64,000 bases of DNA from Diprion similis (taxonomy: Eukaryota > Arthropoda > Insecta > Hymenoptera > Diprionidae): the NCBI RefSeq assembly GCF_021155765.1, contig NC_060112.1, positions 4,898,001 through 4,962,000 of the forward strand. Direction: 5' to 3'. Shown piece after piece: positions 14,078 through 25,963 of this stretch (positions are counted from its first letter, which is position 1; the number at the start of each line of letters is the position of its first letter). A model generated the notes under the pieces. The model was given only the letters and a program-made list of their open reading frames with translations. It made no database searches and was not told where the DNA came from. Made by a program: the position numbers and the translations under genes.

Positions 14078-15360
14078 CTTTATGCTCATTCTATAAATCT
14101 TAGTATCAAAATGAATTTGGAATAAAATGAAGTCTGCACAGTAGAAGGAAATGACGCGAAATGATTGCGATCTTTAAGTAACAAAACAGATCATTTTAAA
14201 TCACAAGAAATTATAAGAAAGTCGAAAGAAAATTAAAACAAAGAAAAACTATAAGACTCGGTAATTAATGCTAAGTGAAAATAAAACAATAAAATAAAAA
14301 GAATGGGAAAAAAGAAAATCGAAACTTAGTATAATATGCACAAAAAAAATTTTTTTTTTTTTTAAATAAAGTAGTACAAAATTCTGCTTTGCATATAGAT
14401 ATCAATATAATATGTATAGTGCATTCATTCACGTGTATACATAATATACAATACGAGATAAAAGCTGCTGCAGTGAATCGTATAACGTAACTTATTTTAC
14501 CAAAACGCCACACGTGTGGTCAACCAGGATTAAATTTGACTGTACAGCTGCGTGAAATATTTGGCTATATCAGCGAACGTGTGGCGGACATAAAATAAGG
14601 TAGATATATAGGTATAGGTATATGGATGTATGTATGTATGTATATGTAGACTGCGGTACACCAAGGGATGATGATTTTTGTGGTCGCGGCAACGATTCGA
14701 AAACCACACGCGATTCCCCTGCGAAAGTTTAGTAGTATCTACCACCAAATGACCAGCGATAATTTACACAGAGACGTATTTTCATCTCATAAATTCCACA
14801 ATAGTTTAAATATCGATTTAACGTATTTTTATCGGTCGCATTAAAAAAATTCTTCGATTCTTTCCACACAGAAAAAAATTTCATGGTTACTAAAAAAAAT
14901 TCGATTCATGTATTTCATGTAATTATAGTTGGGAATATTATATTTTCTGGTTTTTGCAATGCGATATTAATTCTCTTCGTTTTTTTTTTTTTTTTTTCTC
15001 GGTTAAATAAGATTTTAAAATCAATTTATCGATTATTGCGTAAATCTAAAAAAATTATCACGATAGTTGAAAGAAAATATAGACACGAATTACCATAATC
15101 ATTAAGAATAACAACACATACTAGATTGTTTTAGTTATAACGACAAAACCAATTTTCATTTTGTACTCAGAACCAAGTTTTTGTATTATAGTAAAAAATG
15201 AAAATAGTTATTAAAATTCTATAGCCAGTCACCATACTGACAAATTTTTTCGCTTTCTTCGTCTTTCTCTCTTTTTCGTACTCGAAACGATAAAATTACG
15301 ACAATTCGTATACCTACATAGAATGTACATTTTATATAGATGTAATACGCCAGAAAAAAA

Positions 15361-15396
<36 letters not shown>

Positions 15397-18300
15397 TATG
15401 TATACACATAGGATTTACATTCAATGTAAATTGTATTTCAGTATCATATACCAGCATGAGAATCTGGATCGAACATTTTTTATTCGAACACGTCATTCTC
15501 CGAAGTTCGAAACTCGGCGCTGTGTCGAAGAGCGATAATCAATCAACTTCAATTCTTCGATATCTACGTCTATATCTATACGTAGTATAACGATCAATAG
15601 CGGTATAAGAGTGAGAAACCGCGCAGACAATTTTAAGACGTACGTATACCTATATATATTATATACAATATATATATATATATATATGTATATATTTCTG
15701 TCATAGAGTTTCTTTTTCAGCAGTTTTTTTTTCTTCTTCTTCTTCTTCTTTGCAGTTCGGAAAACTTTATATTCAACCGAATTATCACGTAAAGTGAATA
15801 AAGGTATATACGGAATAAAATAATAATAATTAATAAAAAAAAAAAAAGGGAATTAAGAAAGAACGCAATAAAGTTCTAGTTTGAAAAAAGAAAAAAAAGA
15901 AAAAAAAAAAAAAAAAGTTCACTACTTGCACTCACGTAAGCCAATTTATTTGCCGGAAAATGAAAACTTTTTTCCTTTCTAACGTTGCGGACGCTGCAAA
16001 TTACGGATCGAACTTGAGTGAATTACTTGTTTTCATATTCAAATTTACCTCATCACATTTATATACCTATGCTGCTACTGCTGCTGCTGCTGCTGCTGCT
16101 GTATATATAATTCGATATTGAATATACAATTCATCCATTCGAGGTACTCTAAAAGGAAATATTTAATCAACCGTGCCTGTACAAGTTAAACTATAAAACT
16201 TGTACGGCGGAATTCGATAAGTAAATTGAAACGGTAATATAGTCAGCTGCTACATATACGCTGAGAAAATAAAAAGCACTGAACAGATCTTCAAACTATT
16301 CATCAGTTAAATTTTTTATACCTAAACTGGATATTAATTGCGACATAATTGTATAAAAAATATTGTCTTAAAAATTTGTGAAAATCGTAATTAAATCAAA
16401 AGCTCGTTGTGAAATCATCGACTAAAACTCATCACTGCTTATCTTTCTGTTCATTTTTATTTTTCATTCCTTTCTTACCTGATAAATTTTTTTTTTTTTC
16501 CAGAACATTATTACTTTTAAAACAAAATATATACTAGAAAAAAAAATGTTTTTCCCACGTTATTGCCACAATAAAAAAACTTCGATTGAGGTAAAAATTG
16601 AAGGAAAAAAAAAAAAAAAAAAAAAATTTCTGTCAATTATTTTTTAATCATTTGAAGTTGATTTGGAGGGAGTGGGGGCAAAAAAATTCGTTGACATCCT
16701 AAATAAGGACCACCCTAACGTATATACATATAAGGGACTTGCGATAAAGTTTCACGGATGTAAATTCCGATCATAAGTAAGGTTATTTGCATAAGGATCA
16801 TTAAACTCCGTGTCAAGTTATGCTAAAGGGCTTCGCTAGCAGTGGCGACATCAACTTCCTAACCGACCGAACATCGCGAACTACTTACGTAATATCATAG
16901 GCAGATGTGTCCACGTTTTATTAGGGTGCGCTAAATCAAGCTGTTATAAAAATTTGTGTCCAAAAAATTTTTTGCCTATCCTTAAAAAAGTGATTTAAAT
17001 ATTTGCTTTACCTCTGATACTTTTCTCCCAACAATACTTAGATAACCGGTGTCTGAGGAATTTGTAAAAATCTTATTTTCTATAGAAAAGTGATCTAAAG
17101 TCCAGAACATTGGACCAAATCAAAGTCAGATGTTGGTAAGTCAATGATCTTAGGTCAAATGGCATGGCGCATGCTGGTCTTCTAAGGGTTAAGCTTGTAA
17201 ATCGATAAGTGCGAATGCCTTGAAATAAAGAGAAAACTCAGAAAGTCGTTGAAGAAGTACATATAATGTGTCTAATTGATTTGGAATAATTACAACGAAT
17301 TGCTTTGTCGATAACAATCTACAAATCTTAAATTACAATCTACAAATATCACATATAAAAATATTAAAGAAAAATCTTTCATGTGTTCAAAGTTTTCTTT
17401 TAGTTCATGCTAAGAATTATAGTGATTCAAAGTTGAAGCTGCATTATTACGTCAGCTTTACAACATGACTTAAGGAGTTATAAATATGGGTAGGGAGGGA
17501 GACTAGAATGACAAGTGAAACTGAGTAGTAACCAGTAGACACAAAGTTACGGTACAAAAATCCCAGTAAGAATAGAGAATAGAAGAAAAGAGTCTGCTAA
17601 TTTTAAATTTTGTTCTAGGTAAATCAGAGGACGCAAAGGAATTCGGACAACAATCCGCGGTGCGACAATGGCCGAATGCGGTCCGAGTACGCCTATTAGC
17701 TACTCCATCAATAATGGAGGGTCCACTGCAGCAGATCCCCGGCATAACGGTGAACTTTTTATCTATTTCCATTTGGCTATGGGCCAATATTCCGCGAGGC
17801 AGGAGGCAATATTATCTCTTTCGGCGGAAAGGGCGGGGAGGAGAAGAGAGGAGAAGAGAGAGAGAAACTGCACTCCTCGTCCTCTCCTCGCGCAATATCG
17901 TCAACTTGCAAAAGGCTGCAGGACTAACCCGGAGACCCGCGCCTCTCGCCCCCTCACCCCCTCGCCGAAATCTCTATCCATTTCTGGACTTCTCTATTTT
18001 TCTCTCGCTCTGCACCCTACGTACGACGTCGAATTCCGAACTCTGAATGCATGCATGCATGCATGCACCCTCCGAAATCCTTTATCCGGTTATCAAAGGC
18101 GCGGCAACGTGCCGACGATATTCGAATCCACACGTTATTTTCGTCAAGTTGAGGCTTGTGACGTTGACGTAACGACGTATTTTTTAGAAACAAGCGGATC
18201 GCATAATACAAAATAGAAAAAAAGGAATAACAGCCGAATTCCACGTGCAATTCTCAACAATAAACACGCCAATACTTTTTTGCGTAAAATCAAAATCTAT

Positions 18301-21300
18301 TAGCGTGTTTTTCTTCAGAATTACTCGCTTTTTCGTCGCGATGCATGGCTTCTGATAATAGCCAAAATAGAAGACATTTAACGCCGTCGGTAAGCATTGA
18401 CTATATCATCCCCTTAAAGCGCATTGTGCATCTCATTCTTTCATAAAACATCGGTCGGATTGGATTTTTTTTTTGTCATGTCTCACGGAGAGATAGAGAC
18501 ATAAAAATCTGTACGATATTGAGAAATTCTGAATCGATTCAAAGTTGTACAAAAACAATTCAACGTTGACGTTTATGGGTGGGGAGGGGGGGGGGGGGGG
18601 GGGGCAAAACGGGGTACTTAAGGAAATACTCAGTTTTCGAGGAATATAAACGCTGCATTTTTTTTTTTTTTTTTTCAATTGTGACCAAAGAAAATAAAAA
18701 TGATTTTCAGATGTCAGGGTAAATATTGATTTTTGAAAATTTTTGACAATTCAAAATAATGCTGAACAATGTTTAGAGAAGTTATTTTTGACTGTTTAAA
18801 AAACATTTTGAAAGACAAAGTTTTTTTTTTAATTTTAAGGGCACCCCATTTTAGGCATCGCAAAACATCGAGCGAAATGGTTGATGTTGTTATTATTAAT
18901 AACAATGCTTCCATTCAATTAATTCTAATCAAAAAAGGATGGAAATGAAACTGGATCTCTATACTTTTGAATAAAATAAACTCCGATGAAAGCAAATAAC
19001 TTTTTTTTTGTTTGAGAAATAAATTCTAACAATATTCCCTTCAACTAGAATGAAATAAAACATTCTCATTTCTCATATTTTGGAAACTCAACCCTTCAAA
19101 GTCATTCTGAAAATTGCAAAAAGTGATTTTCGTTCCAACGTTTCGTGGCGTTGCGTTAACTTTAATAACTTCATTCTCCTTTACTTTTTTTAAGCGAGAC
19201 TCCACGAAGCCTCTTAAGCTCTTGTAATTCGGCCGAATTTTTCATCGAATAACTTATAAAATCGAAAATTATGACGCTATCAATATCTGTCAAATTGTAT
19301 AGAAACTAAAACAACAAAAAAAATATTTAGAAGATCCACGCTGGCCGCTAAGATAAAGGCTAGCCGTTTATCGAACTTCGGCAACTTTTCTCACTTTCCA
19401 ATATCGCGAAGAACTCTTTCTAATTAATCATATTAACAGGTTTACTTTCAAAGTTTCAGTACGTAAAACGTAAAGAGAAAAAAGTCAAAACCAGCAAAAA
19501 ATTCAAGGGCAATCAAGATCGGAGTTCACTGACTTGTTTGAAAATTTTTTTCTCCGCACAACTTTCTACCATTCGTTTTTATTGTGAGCACTCTCCACCG
19601 TTTTGAGTATACGACATATTCGATCTTATCCACAGTGATCGGCATGGATCAATTACTTCACATTTACTTATACATTCGATACGGTTTTTTATATCAATTT
19701 CGGAAACGAATAATTGGTTTTTATAGATTTTCTTAACATTCTGTCATGCATAAGCTCTACTTCAGCTAACAAAATCTGGTTCACAATTGCTGGTGCGAAA
19801 TTAATTTTGGAAAATTGTTGCCTCTTACCTTCTTTGCAAATTCATCCTGCAGAATCTGCCTTTCCTTGTTTACTTCGTTGCAGATCTGGGCTTCAATTTT
19901 GGCCCGCTCAGCTTCGTCACCAACCGACTTTAACGCGTGCTCCAATTTCACAGCATTCACAGTCTAAAAGATAAAATGCTTAGCATCAATAAAATTTGAG
20001 GTTTGAAATATCGGCTGACTTTTAAATGATTTTCAGAATCGAGATTTGCATTTGTCATGACTCAAATACAGAGCAAAAGGTGTTGGCCTATTTTTCAACT
20101 TTGCAGACCAATGATTATTTTTTCTCCTTTTAATTTTTATTTACATATGTGTTTCGAAACTATTAAATTGCTGATTCTCACCTGAAGTCGTTGAAGTTCC
20201 TTGTTAAGAGCGTTAACTTTGTGATACATGTGGAGTACGAAAAGGTCGAAGGAATCCTCGTCGACGGAAAATTTCTTCTCGGAAATGTTGACTTTTGGGA
20301 AGAGAATTTCCAGCTCGTCTTCGAAGTTTTTCCTCGCTGTGAGAACCTGTTTCCAATACCTTTCGGTAACATTAGCACTCTGCGCCTCTTTGTCGAACTT
20401 CTGCTTTGCCTCGTCAACGTCGTCGATTATTTGCTTAATGTTTCGTCTCGCAACTGTTTTCGAAACAGGGGAAGCAGCGAGCTTCGGATCGTCGATCAGA
20501 CTCGACAATGTTCTCAAAGAACGCAAAGCCTCGCCTGCGCTGTTCTCCGCCTCGGTCAGCGCCTTTTTCCTCGCCTCTGTTGCATCCCTCAATCTTTTAA
20601 ATACAGAACAAAAACGCAAACGTGAGTAAAAATATAAAAAAAATTTAGAATTAAACTGAAACTTGACTTTTACAGGCTTTGTTGGATTTTATGACTTCTA
20701 AAAAATAAAGAAGCGATGCTCGATTTCTCACCTGTCCCAAAATTGAACATCTGTGTTTTCGGTGCTTTCTATTACTTTGACTACGTCTTTATTGTACTTC
20801 TCGATTGCGCACGTTGCCGTGTGGTAAGCTTCAATGGCTTTTGCAGCTGCCTGTCCACAGGAAGCCTCAAGTTCAACAAGATTTTCAGGCAGCAAATTGT
20901 CCTGATTATCCTTGGCTGGTGAAGAAACCTCTTTCGGAGCTAAGAAAAAATGTACGCAGCGATGAATAATTTGTTGTTAGCAACGAGTTCGAGATTATTA
21001 TTAGTCTTTTGGACTGTTGTGACATTTATACGTTATTCGAAAGCTGTTTAGTGAAAAATAATTAGCAAAAACAGGCGTTCATCGTCGTTATCAACATACC
21101 GACTTCATTATCATCTTTAGGATCCCCGACGAAGCGGATTTGGGAAAACTGGTCATTCTTCGGTGGTTCCTTAACGTCAGACAATGGCTCAAATGCTGAT
21201 TTCGGAGCTAAGCAAGAGCAACACACGAATTGTTAGTCAAGTAAGTTGTGCAGATGCTGCTCGACACATACACAGCGCTTTTCACTCATTTTCAATTCAA

Positions 21301-23008
21301 ATAATTAGTCAAGTTACCAAATTACAATTTGAAAGTCACTACTTAATGTTTAAAATTAATCATACAGGGCAGTGTAACCTGGGAGAAAATACATGGCACA
21401 GTTTAGTCGGAATTTTCATTCACAGTATCAACAGCTTCAGTTTGCTTTGTATCGTATTGGCAGCAAGCAGATCGAATCTAGTTTAAACCGGACACGATTA
21501 TGCAGCTGTATTTTAACTGTACCATAATGTTTCAACCAGCAAGGAAGGATAATAAGGATGGGAGGGACGGGTCTCACGTATGTAATTCTCTACGGTCCTC
21601 TTACAGGCTGATATCACCGGATTCTTTCCCACTTTCGATGGATTCCAGTCTGGTTGACTGGAGCTGCAAAAAGATTTTTTAATGAAAACTTTTGAATGAA
21701 GTTTTATTGTTAAGTTCTTGCTTTATCTTATTATTTATTTTCAGTTTTTATCTGAGCAATAAAGTTGGTGAAAAATAAACTAATCAAGAATAGAATCAGG
21801 GGTTTAGTGCTCAAATTATTACGGAATTGTATTTTGATTGAACTATGATTACCTTTGCGTAATTCTCTCGTAAAGATTTTTCAGAGAATCGAAGAGTGAT
21901 TGTTCTTCTTGGAAAATGATTTGGACCGCTCTGTCGGAGCCAGGAATCCATTCTTCCAACAGTTTTCTGAACTCTGGATCCATTCTGGCATAAGCGAAAA
22001 TACTAAACGTTCCGAGTGCCAAAGCTCCAAGTGTTAACAGACCCCCCGAACCTCGAGTTTTCTCTCTGAAGAAAATTTGACGTCAGAAAATTAATAATGA
22101 GTGAACAATAATGTAATTATTCTTTTAACGTTTCACATCATGCAAATTTCTCATAAATAATCATTAGCAAATTGATTAATGCTTCAATCCGCAGTAATTG
22201 AATTACAGACAAAAAATTTAGTTCCATCTCTAGGTTTCACCCGCTACCAAAACCCCCGCATGCAACCAAAAGCGGTAATTTCGTTAAACAGCAGAAAAAT
22301 ATACTTTTACAACGTGCAGACTGGCCGAATATCTCTGTTCACACATTTCTAAATACCTTTTTGGTGCTTCGGTCGAATACTTACGTCCAGAAAGTCTGGA
22401 CATAAGTTTCACATCCTTTAGAAGTCTGAAAGCAAAAACTGGCCACTGTAATTTACACATTGCCAAAGAAAATACAAGCTTCAATAAAATGCAGTAAATC
22501 GAGGGAATGTGAGACAAAATTTAGTTCAACTCTGTTTTTGGATAACTAAAAAGAAAAAATACAGAGCCTTTGAAACTTTGACTATCGAGGATTTAGAGAA
22601 AAACTAATTGCAGTATGGTTCGATGCAACCGTTGACTCGACCCATCGGTGCTTTTGACATTAAGTAATTTCTAAGGATCTCAACTTCAGCAGCGTTTTGC
22701 TTCGCAGAAATTTAACTACAAATCAGCAGATTTACTAGTTCGGTTGGAGTTTTATCATCCTGAGCTGTATCATATAAAAAAGTAACTTAGTTGGCTCTGA
22801 AGTTTTAAGGATCAAGGTATCGACACAATAAATTTCTAAATATGGTTACATGAAAGTGGGAATAGTTCCAGAAATCTGACAATAGTGCAGCGGAATGAAA
22901 ACAGAGAATCGATTCTCACCTGCCATCGGGTTCGCATTTGATGGGAGTTCGTGTCTCGTGATACCTGGCATTGAGGAGATGAAGTCTGCAGTACCCGTGT
23001 TTCTTAAC
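11762..23008 (-). CDS. Mic60: MICOS complex subunit Mic60 (mitofilin), 3'-incomplete
   Basis: Mic60 is the inner-membrane core subunit of MICOS, which builds crista junctions. Exons on the minus strand, in order: 23008-22920, 22425-22357, 22065-21853, 21663-21605, 21207-21100, 20939-20732, 20593-20182, 19963-19829 and 11990-11762. All are in phase. The third carries the hydrophobic inner-membrane segment (GGLLTLGALALGTFSIF) followed by the family signature LLEEWIPGSDRAVQIIFQE. The exons from 20,939 onward encode the long charged coiled coil. The Arg/Ser-rich stretch MSRLSGRKYSTEAPKR resembles the end of a mitochondrial presequence. The first coding exon is unresolved: exon 23008-22920 is open upstream to an ATG near 23,110, but a strong acceptor (TTTTCAG) at 23,009 suggests an earlier exon. 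The C-terminal mitofilin domain is missing and must lie left of the window. Exon 21207-21100 is 108 bp and phase-symmetric, so it could be skipped. The 5' end faces mRpL35. Confidence 0.93.
13142..13361. repeat. Compound (GA)n-rich tracts
   Basis: Two GA-dominated microsatellite blocks lie at 13,157-13,195 and 13,329-13,361, separated by ordinary GC-richer sequence. They follow a TA tract at 13,021-13,048, so the neighbourhood is a microsatellite cluster inside the Mic60 intron. Confidence 0.85.
13434..13472. repeat. (TG)n(TA)n microsatellite
   Basis: About 14 TG dinucleotides pass directly into a TA tract. Confidence 0.95.
16071..16101. repeat. (TGC)n trinucleotide repeat
   Basis: Ten near-perfect GCT/CTG triplets, one interrupted as CTA, lie in the Mic60 intron. 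They are non-coding. Confidence 0.9.
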
Positions 23009-23009
23009 C

Positions 23010-23578
23010 TGAAAACATAGGGTCAGGATGTTAGTACATGTGACGCAAAGTTGAACAAAGTAAGACAGAATTATGTAAGCTGCTCTGTCTAAGTCAAGCC
23101 ATCTTGTCATCCGATCAGAAGAGAAGCCAATGAAGATATCAAAACGACTGAAACTTTCCCGACGAAAACCGATTGGAGAAGGCCAAGGTGTTGATTGAAA
23201 AAATTAAAGAAAAAAAAAACACTGACGATCTTCGAACCGCGGTGCCGAGGAAGGCGATTTGGCCGACCTTCGTGTCAGCCCTCGAGCTTCGCCATGGCTG
23301 GAAACTTTAATGAACGTGGAAAAAGTCGACGAGATGATGTCGCGAGCGACGGACAGACGCCTGATTTCGATGTTGACTTAGACCAGCGAAAGACGCTTTA
23401 CGTACCCGATTCAGACCGTTGCACGGGAATTTTAATCCAATTCGGAACATTTTTCGCGGGCGGCCGGTCGCTCAGCCAAGGCGGAAAAAAGGAACGACGG
23501 TCTAACGTGGGAACCAGCAGTCAGTCAAACAGCTGATCGTGAACCGCGGAATCGCGGAACTAATCGAGCGGCTGCAGA
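23010..23578. promoter_or_regulatory. Shared divergent promoter region, Mic60 / mRpL35
   Basis: The first assigned Mic60 exon (minus) and the mRpL35 start codon (plus) are 570 bp apart and point away from each other. The interval is clearly richer in G and C and in CpG (for example 23,235-23,580) than its AT-rich surroundings and has no TATA box I can defend. This is the usual picture of a bidirectional housekeeping promoter. Mic60's 5' non-coding exon, and possibly its first coding exon, is expected inside it. Confidence 0.55.
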
Positions 23579-24752
23579 ATGCTGCGCATCGTCGGTCTAG
23601 CTTTGCGAGGTGAGTTTCTCGGTTTTCTCTTAAATTTTTCGACCACGGCTCATTTTTCATCCAGGTAATCGGTTTCTCCGTGTTTCCACCTGCATTTTAG
23701 GCTCTTATGGTGTTCGCGGAGAAAATAACAGCTGAATTACAACCAGTTTTGAGGTTAGATTAGCAATCCTAAGCTCAACGCCATTTTGATTTTCCAGCCG
23801 CTGGAGCTGCGCGCGCAGCCGGAGTAACCGCGGGATATTCGAATCTTCCTAAACTTATCCCGGCTGGATTTTCGACCGCGACAGCGAATTGCCGATGTTT
23901 CAGCGCCCTTTCTACCCATTTTCAACCCCTCGCAGACTCGACTAGCGATTCGCGAGTTTCGATAATCAGGTAACAGATGTCAAATAAAATTTATAACATT
24001 TCACATGTTTCATGCTCTCTTTTGTTCCTTCTTTCTTTTACTCAGCGAACCTCTGGGAAGGATGCTTCTGTCAGCTCCTAGTCAGTCAACGCAAGTACCT
24101 GCGAGAACATTGACTAAGTTTTCACTCCAGAAGGGGAAACGAAAGACGGTGAAGGCGGTTATCCACCGATTCTACAGACTGCACTGGTAATCTTTGTACT
24201 GATGAAGTTTTCTTTCGTTGATTGAAACTACGAAGACATGAGTTTGTATTCTTCAATTTGTAAGTGGGAAAATAACCAGATGCACATCTGAGAATTTCTG
24301 ACTGGGTAGAAACAAAAAAAAAAAATACTTCTGAAACCTTTTGATATGAAGATCAAGATTTATTTCAAGTCTCTCTGTGCAACCCATTTAGAAAACTGTG
24401 ACAAGAATAATTTTAGCTGACCAATAAGTAATGCGGCTCACCCTGATCGAATTATTGGTCATGTTTCTGATTGATGTTGTAGTAATGTTTTTTCAATTTT
24501 ATGTATTACTTTTTCAGGGGTTGTTGGATTCGCACAAGGGCAGGCCGACACAAGAAACTTTGGAAGAAATCGCCAGCGAATAAAAGACGGCTAAGACAGC
24601 ACATCTTCGTAAATGCTACACAATCTTGGCTATTAGACAAAATGGTAACCAATTTCTGGCGCCGTCCTAGATTCTACGTCGATGATCCTTACAACCCGTA
24701 TCACACTAGAGAGGAATTCGTTTTCACAAGAACTAAACCATCTTTGAAGTAA
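23579..24752 (+). CDS. mRpL35: Mitochondrial ribosomal protein L35 (mL35/bL35m)
   Basis: This protein belongs to the large subunit of the mitoribosome. Four exons join in frame: 23579-23609, 23798-23969, 24046-24186 and 24518-24752. They give 192 residues, close to the family's usual size. The N-terminus ([10 protein letters not shown], then Ala/Arg/Ser-rich) is a typical mitochondrial presequence. The bL35-type core begins at [19 protein letters not shown], continues with a Lys/Arg-rich stretch ([15 protein letters not shown]), and ends in the metazoan mL35 tail with the conserved [19 protein letters not shown]. All splice sites are GT-AG. An AATAAA lies at 24,865-24,870, about 110 bases after the stop. 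Mic60 is transcribed in the opposite direction from the same upstream region. Confidence 0.95.
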
Positions 24753-25594
24753 TCCTGTACAAAATACAATTTTCGACCCTTACAGTTATCAATTCATTAG
24801 ATTAGATGTATATGTTGAGCTCGTACCAATTTTACACATTCTGTAACAAAATGTGAAAATATACAATAAAAGTTAGCTAAAGACAAAGGCGAAAAACCAG
24901 CAAGAATTGAAAGATAAGAACTGTTAAAACATAGATAATCCAATTTGTGAGGATCTGATCAGTGTGCAAAATGTAAGAGTTAAGAGTAAAAGCACCTGAG
25001 TTTAATCATATTAAAAATTCTGATTAAAAATGTAACCTTTTCTCAGACTGTTGATATTTCGGCTTACAGTATTCGAATTTCTTCTAGATGATTTCTTTTA
25101 CGTAGTACAAATGTTTTTTATGTATTTTCATCGTCATTGGTTGAAGTTACAAGTTACACCGCTAGGAATTTTTAGTAGCATATTCATTTTTAATCAATTT
25201 TTCATTCAGACGATGCAGTCCCTTATTAGTAATCGAGTTTTTCATCAATATTCGGAAATTAATCCCAAGTTACTCACCTAAGAATGTATTGTAGACACGC
25301 AAATCTGCCTGACAAGATTTGGTTCGTAAATGTAGGCTTGCAAGTAATTCTACTTTTTGGCACTGATTGACTCGTTGAATGTAAATGTAATGTGAATCGA
25401 GCTCATGATTGCAGAACGTTGTGAGTTTCCTTCGCCCTTGATCCAATCCCATGTATGGAAAGCTGTACACGCAGGTCTTGTAGGGGTTGACCACTTTACA
25501 CACTTTCAGCTAGCTATCAGTATTCGGACAGGCGGAACTATTTTTCCTAGGCAAATTATAGATTAATTCACAAATATTCGATATATATATATAT
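24753..25594. other. Intergenic, mRpL35 3' UTR and downstream
   Basis: The mRpL35 3' UTR with AATAAA (24,865-24,870) is followed by AT-rich sequence. Open frames near 25,051-25,281 and 25,270-25,503 lack any recognisable protein features or splice context. I see nothing else. Confidence 0.5.
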
Positions 25595-25963
25595 TGGGCA
25601 TTCCAAGTGAAATCGAGGATTCGTTTGCCTCATGTTATCAGACCCTTGCATAAGTTTTGGAAACTAAAAAAAAATGTAACAAAAAATATGAGGCAGCCGC
25701 AGCCCACTTTCTAATTATTACAAATATTACTTATTTTTGACCTAGAATCTGTGGAAAAAATTGTAGAATTTTAGAAATAGTGTTTTTTTAGCTATCCTTT
25801 TTTTTTTTACACAAAAACGATCGTCGCGCCATCTGGAGGAGTAGCGAGAGAATTCTTAAAAAAAAATGGGCTTCATTTGATGTGGAATCAATGCGAAAAA
25901 AAAGTTATGCAAGGGTCTGATAACATGAGGCAAATGACTCCTCGATTTCACTTGGAATGCCCC
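25595..25963. mobile_element. MITE-like element with GGGCATTCC terminal inverted repeats
   Basis: The left end from about 25,595 reads GGGCATTCCAAGTGAAATCG and continues through TTTGCCTCATGTTATCAGAC and CCTTGCATAA. The right end up to 25,963 is its reverse complement over about 57 bases with few mismatches. The element is about 370 bp, non-coding, and inserted in a TATATA context on both sides, consistent with a TA-rich target duplication. The same GGGCATTCC terminus occurs at a second full element (38,270-38,556) and as single ends at about 621, 2,204 and 37,319, so this is a dispersed family. Confidence 0.8.

Larger units (their letters stand above)
11991..19828 (-). other. Mic60 intron of 7.8 kb
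   Basis: This intron is bounded by a GTAAG donor at 19,828 and a TTTTGCTGCAG acceptor at 11,991 on the minus strand. It contains many homopolymers, GA-rich and TA microsatellites (13,021-13,370), a TG tract (13,434-13,462), a TGC trinucleotide tract (16,071-16,101), an ATGC tract (about 18,048-18,067), a poly-G run at about 18,588-18,604, and a GC-richer island at 17,640-18,180 with an open plus-strand frame of 182 codons. No protein family is recognisable in that island. Confidence 0.85.

Noticed and set aside
20191..20629. Two plus-strand open frames of 133-144 codons
   Set aside because: Antisense shadows of the Mic60 exon 20593-20182.
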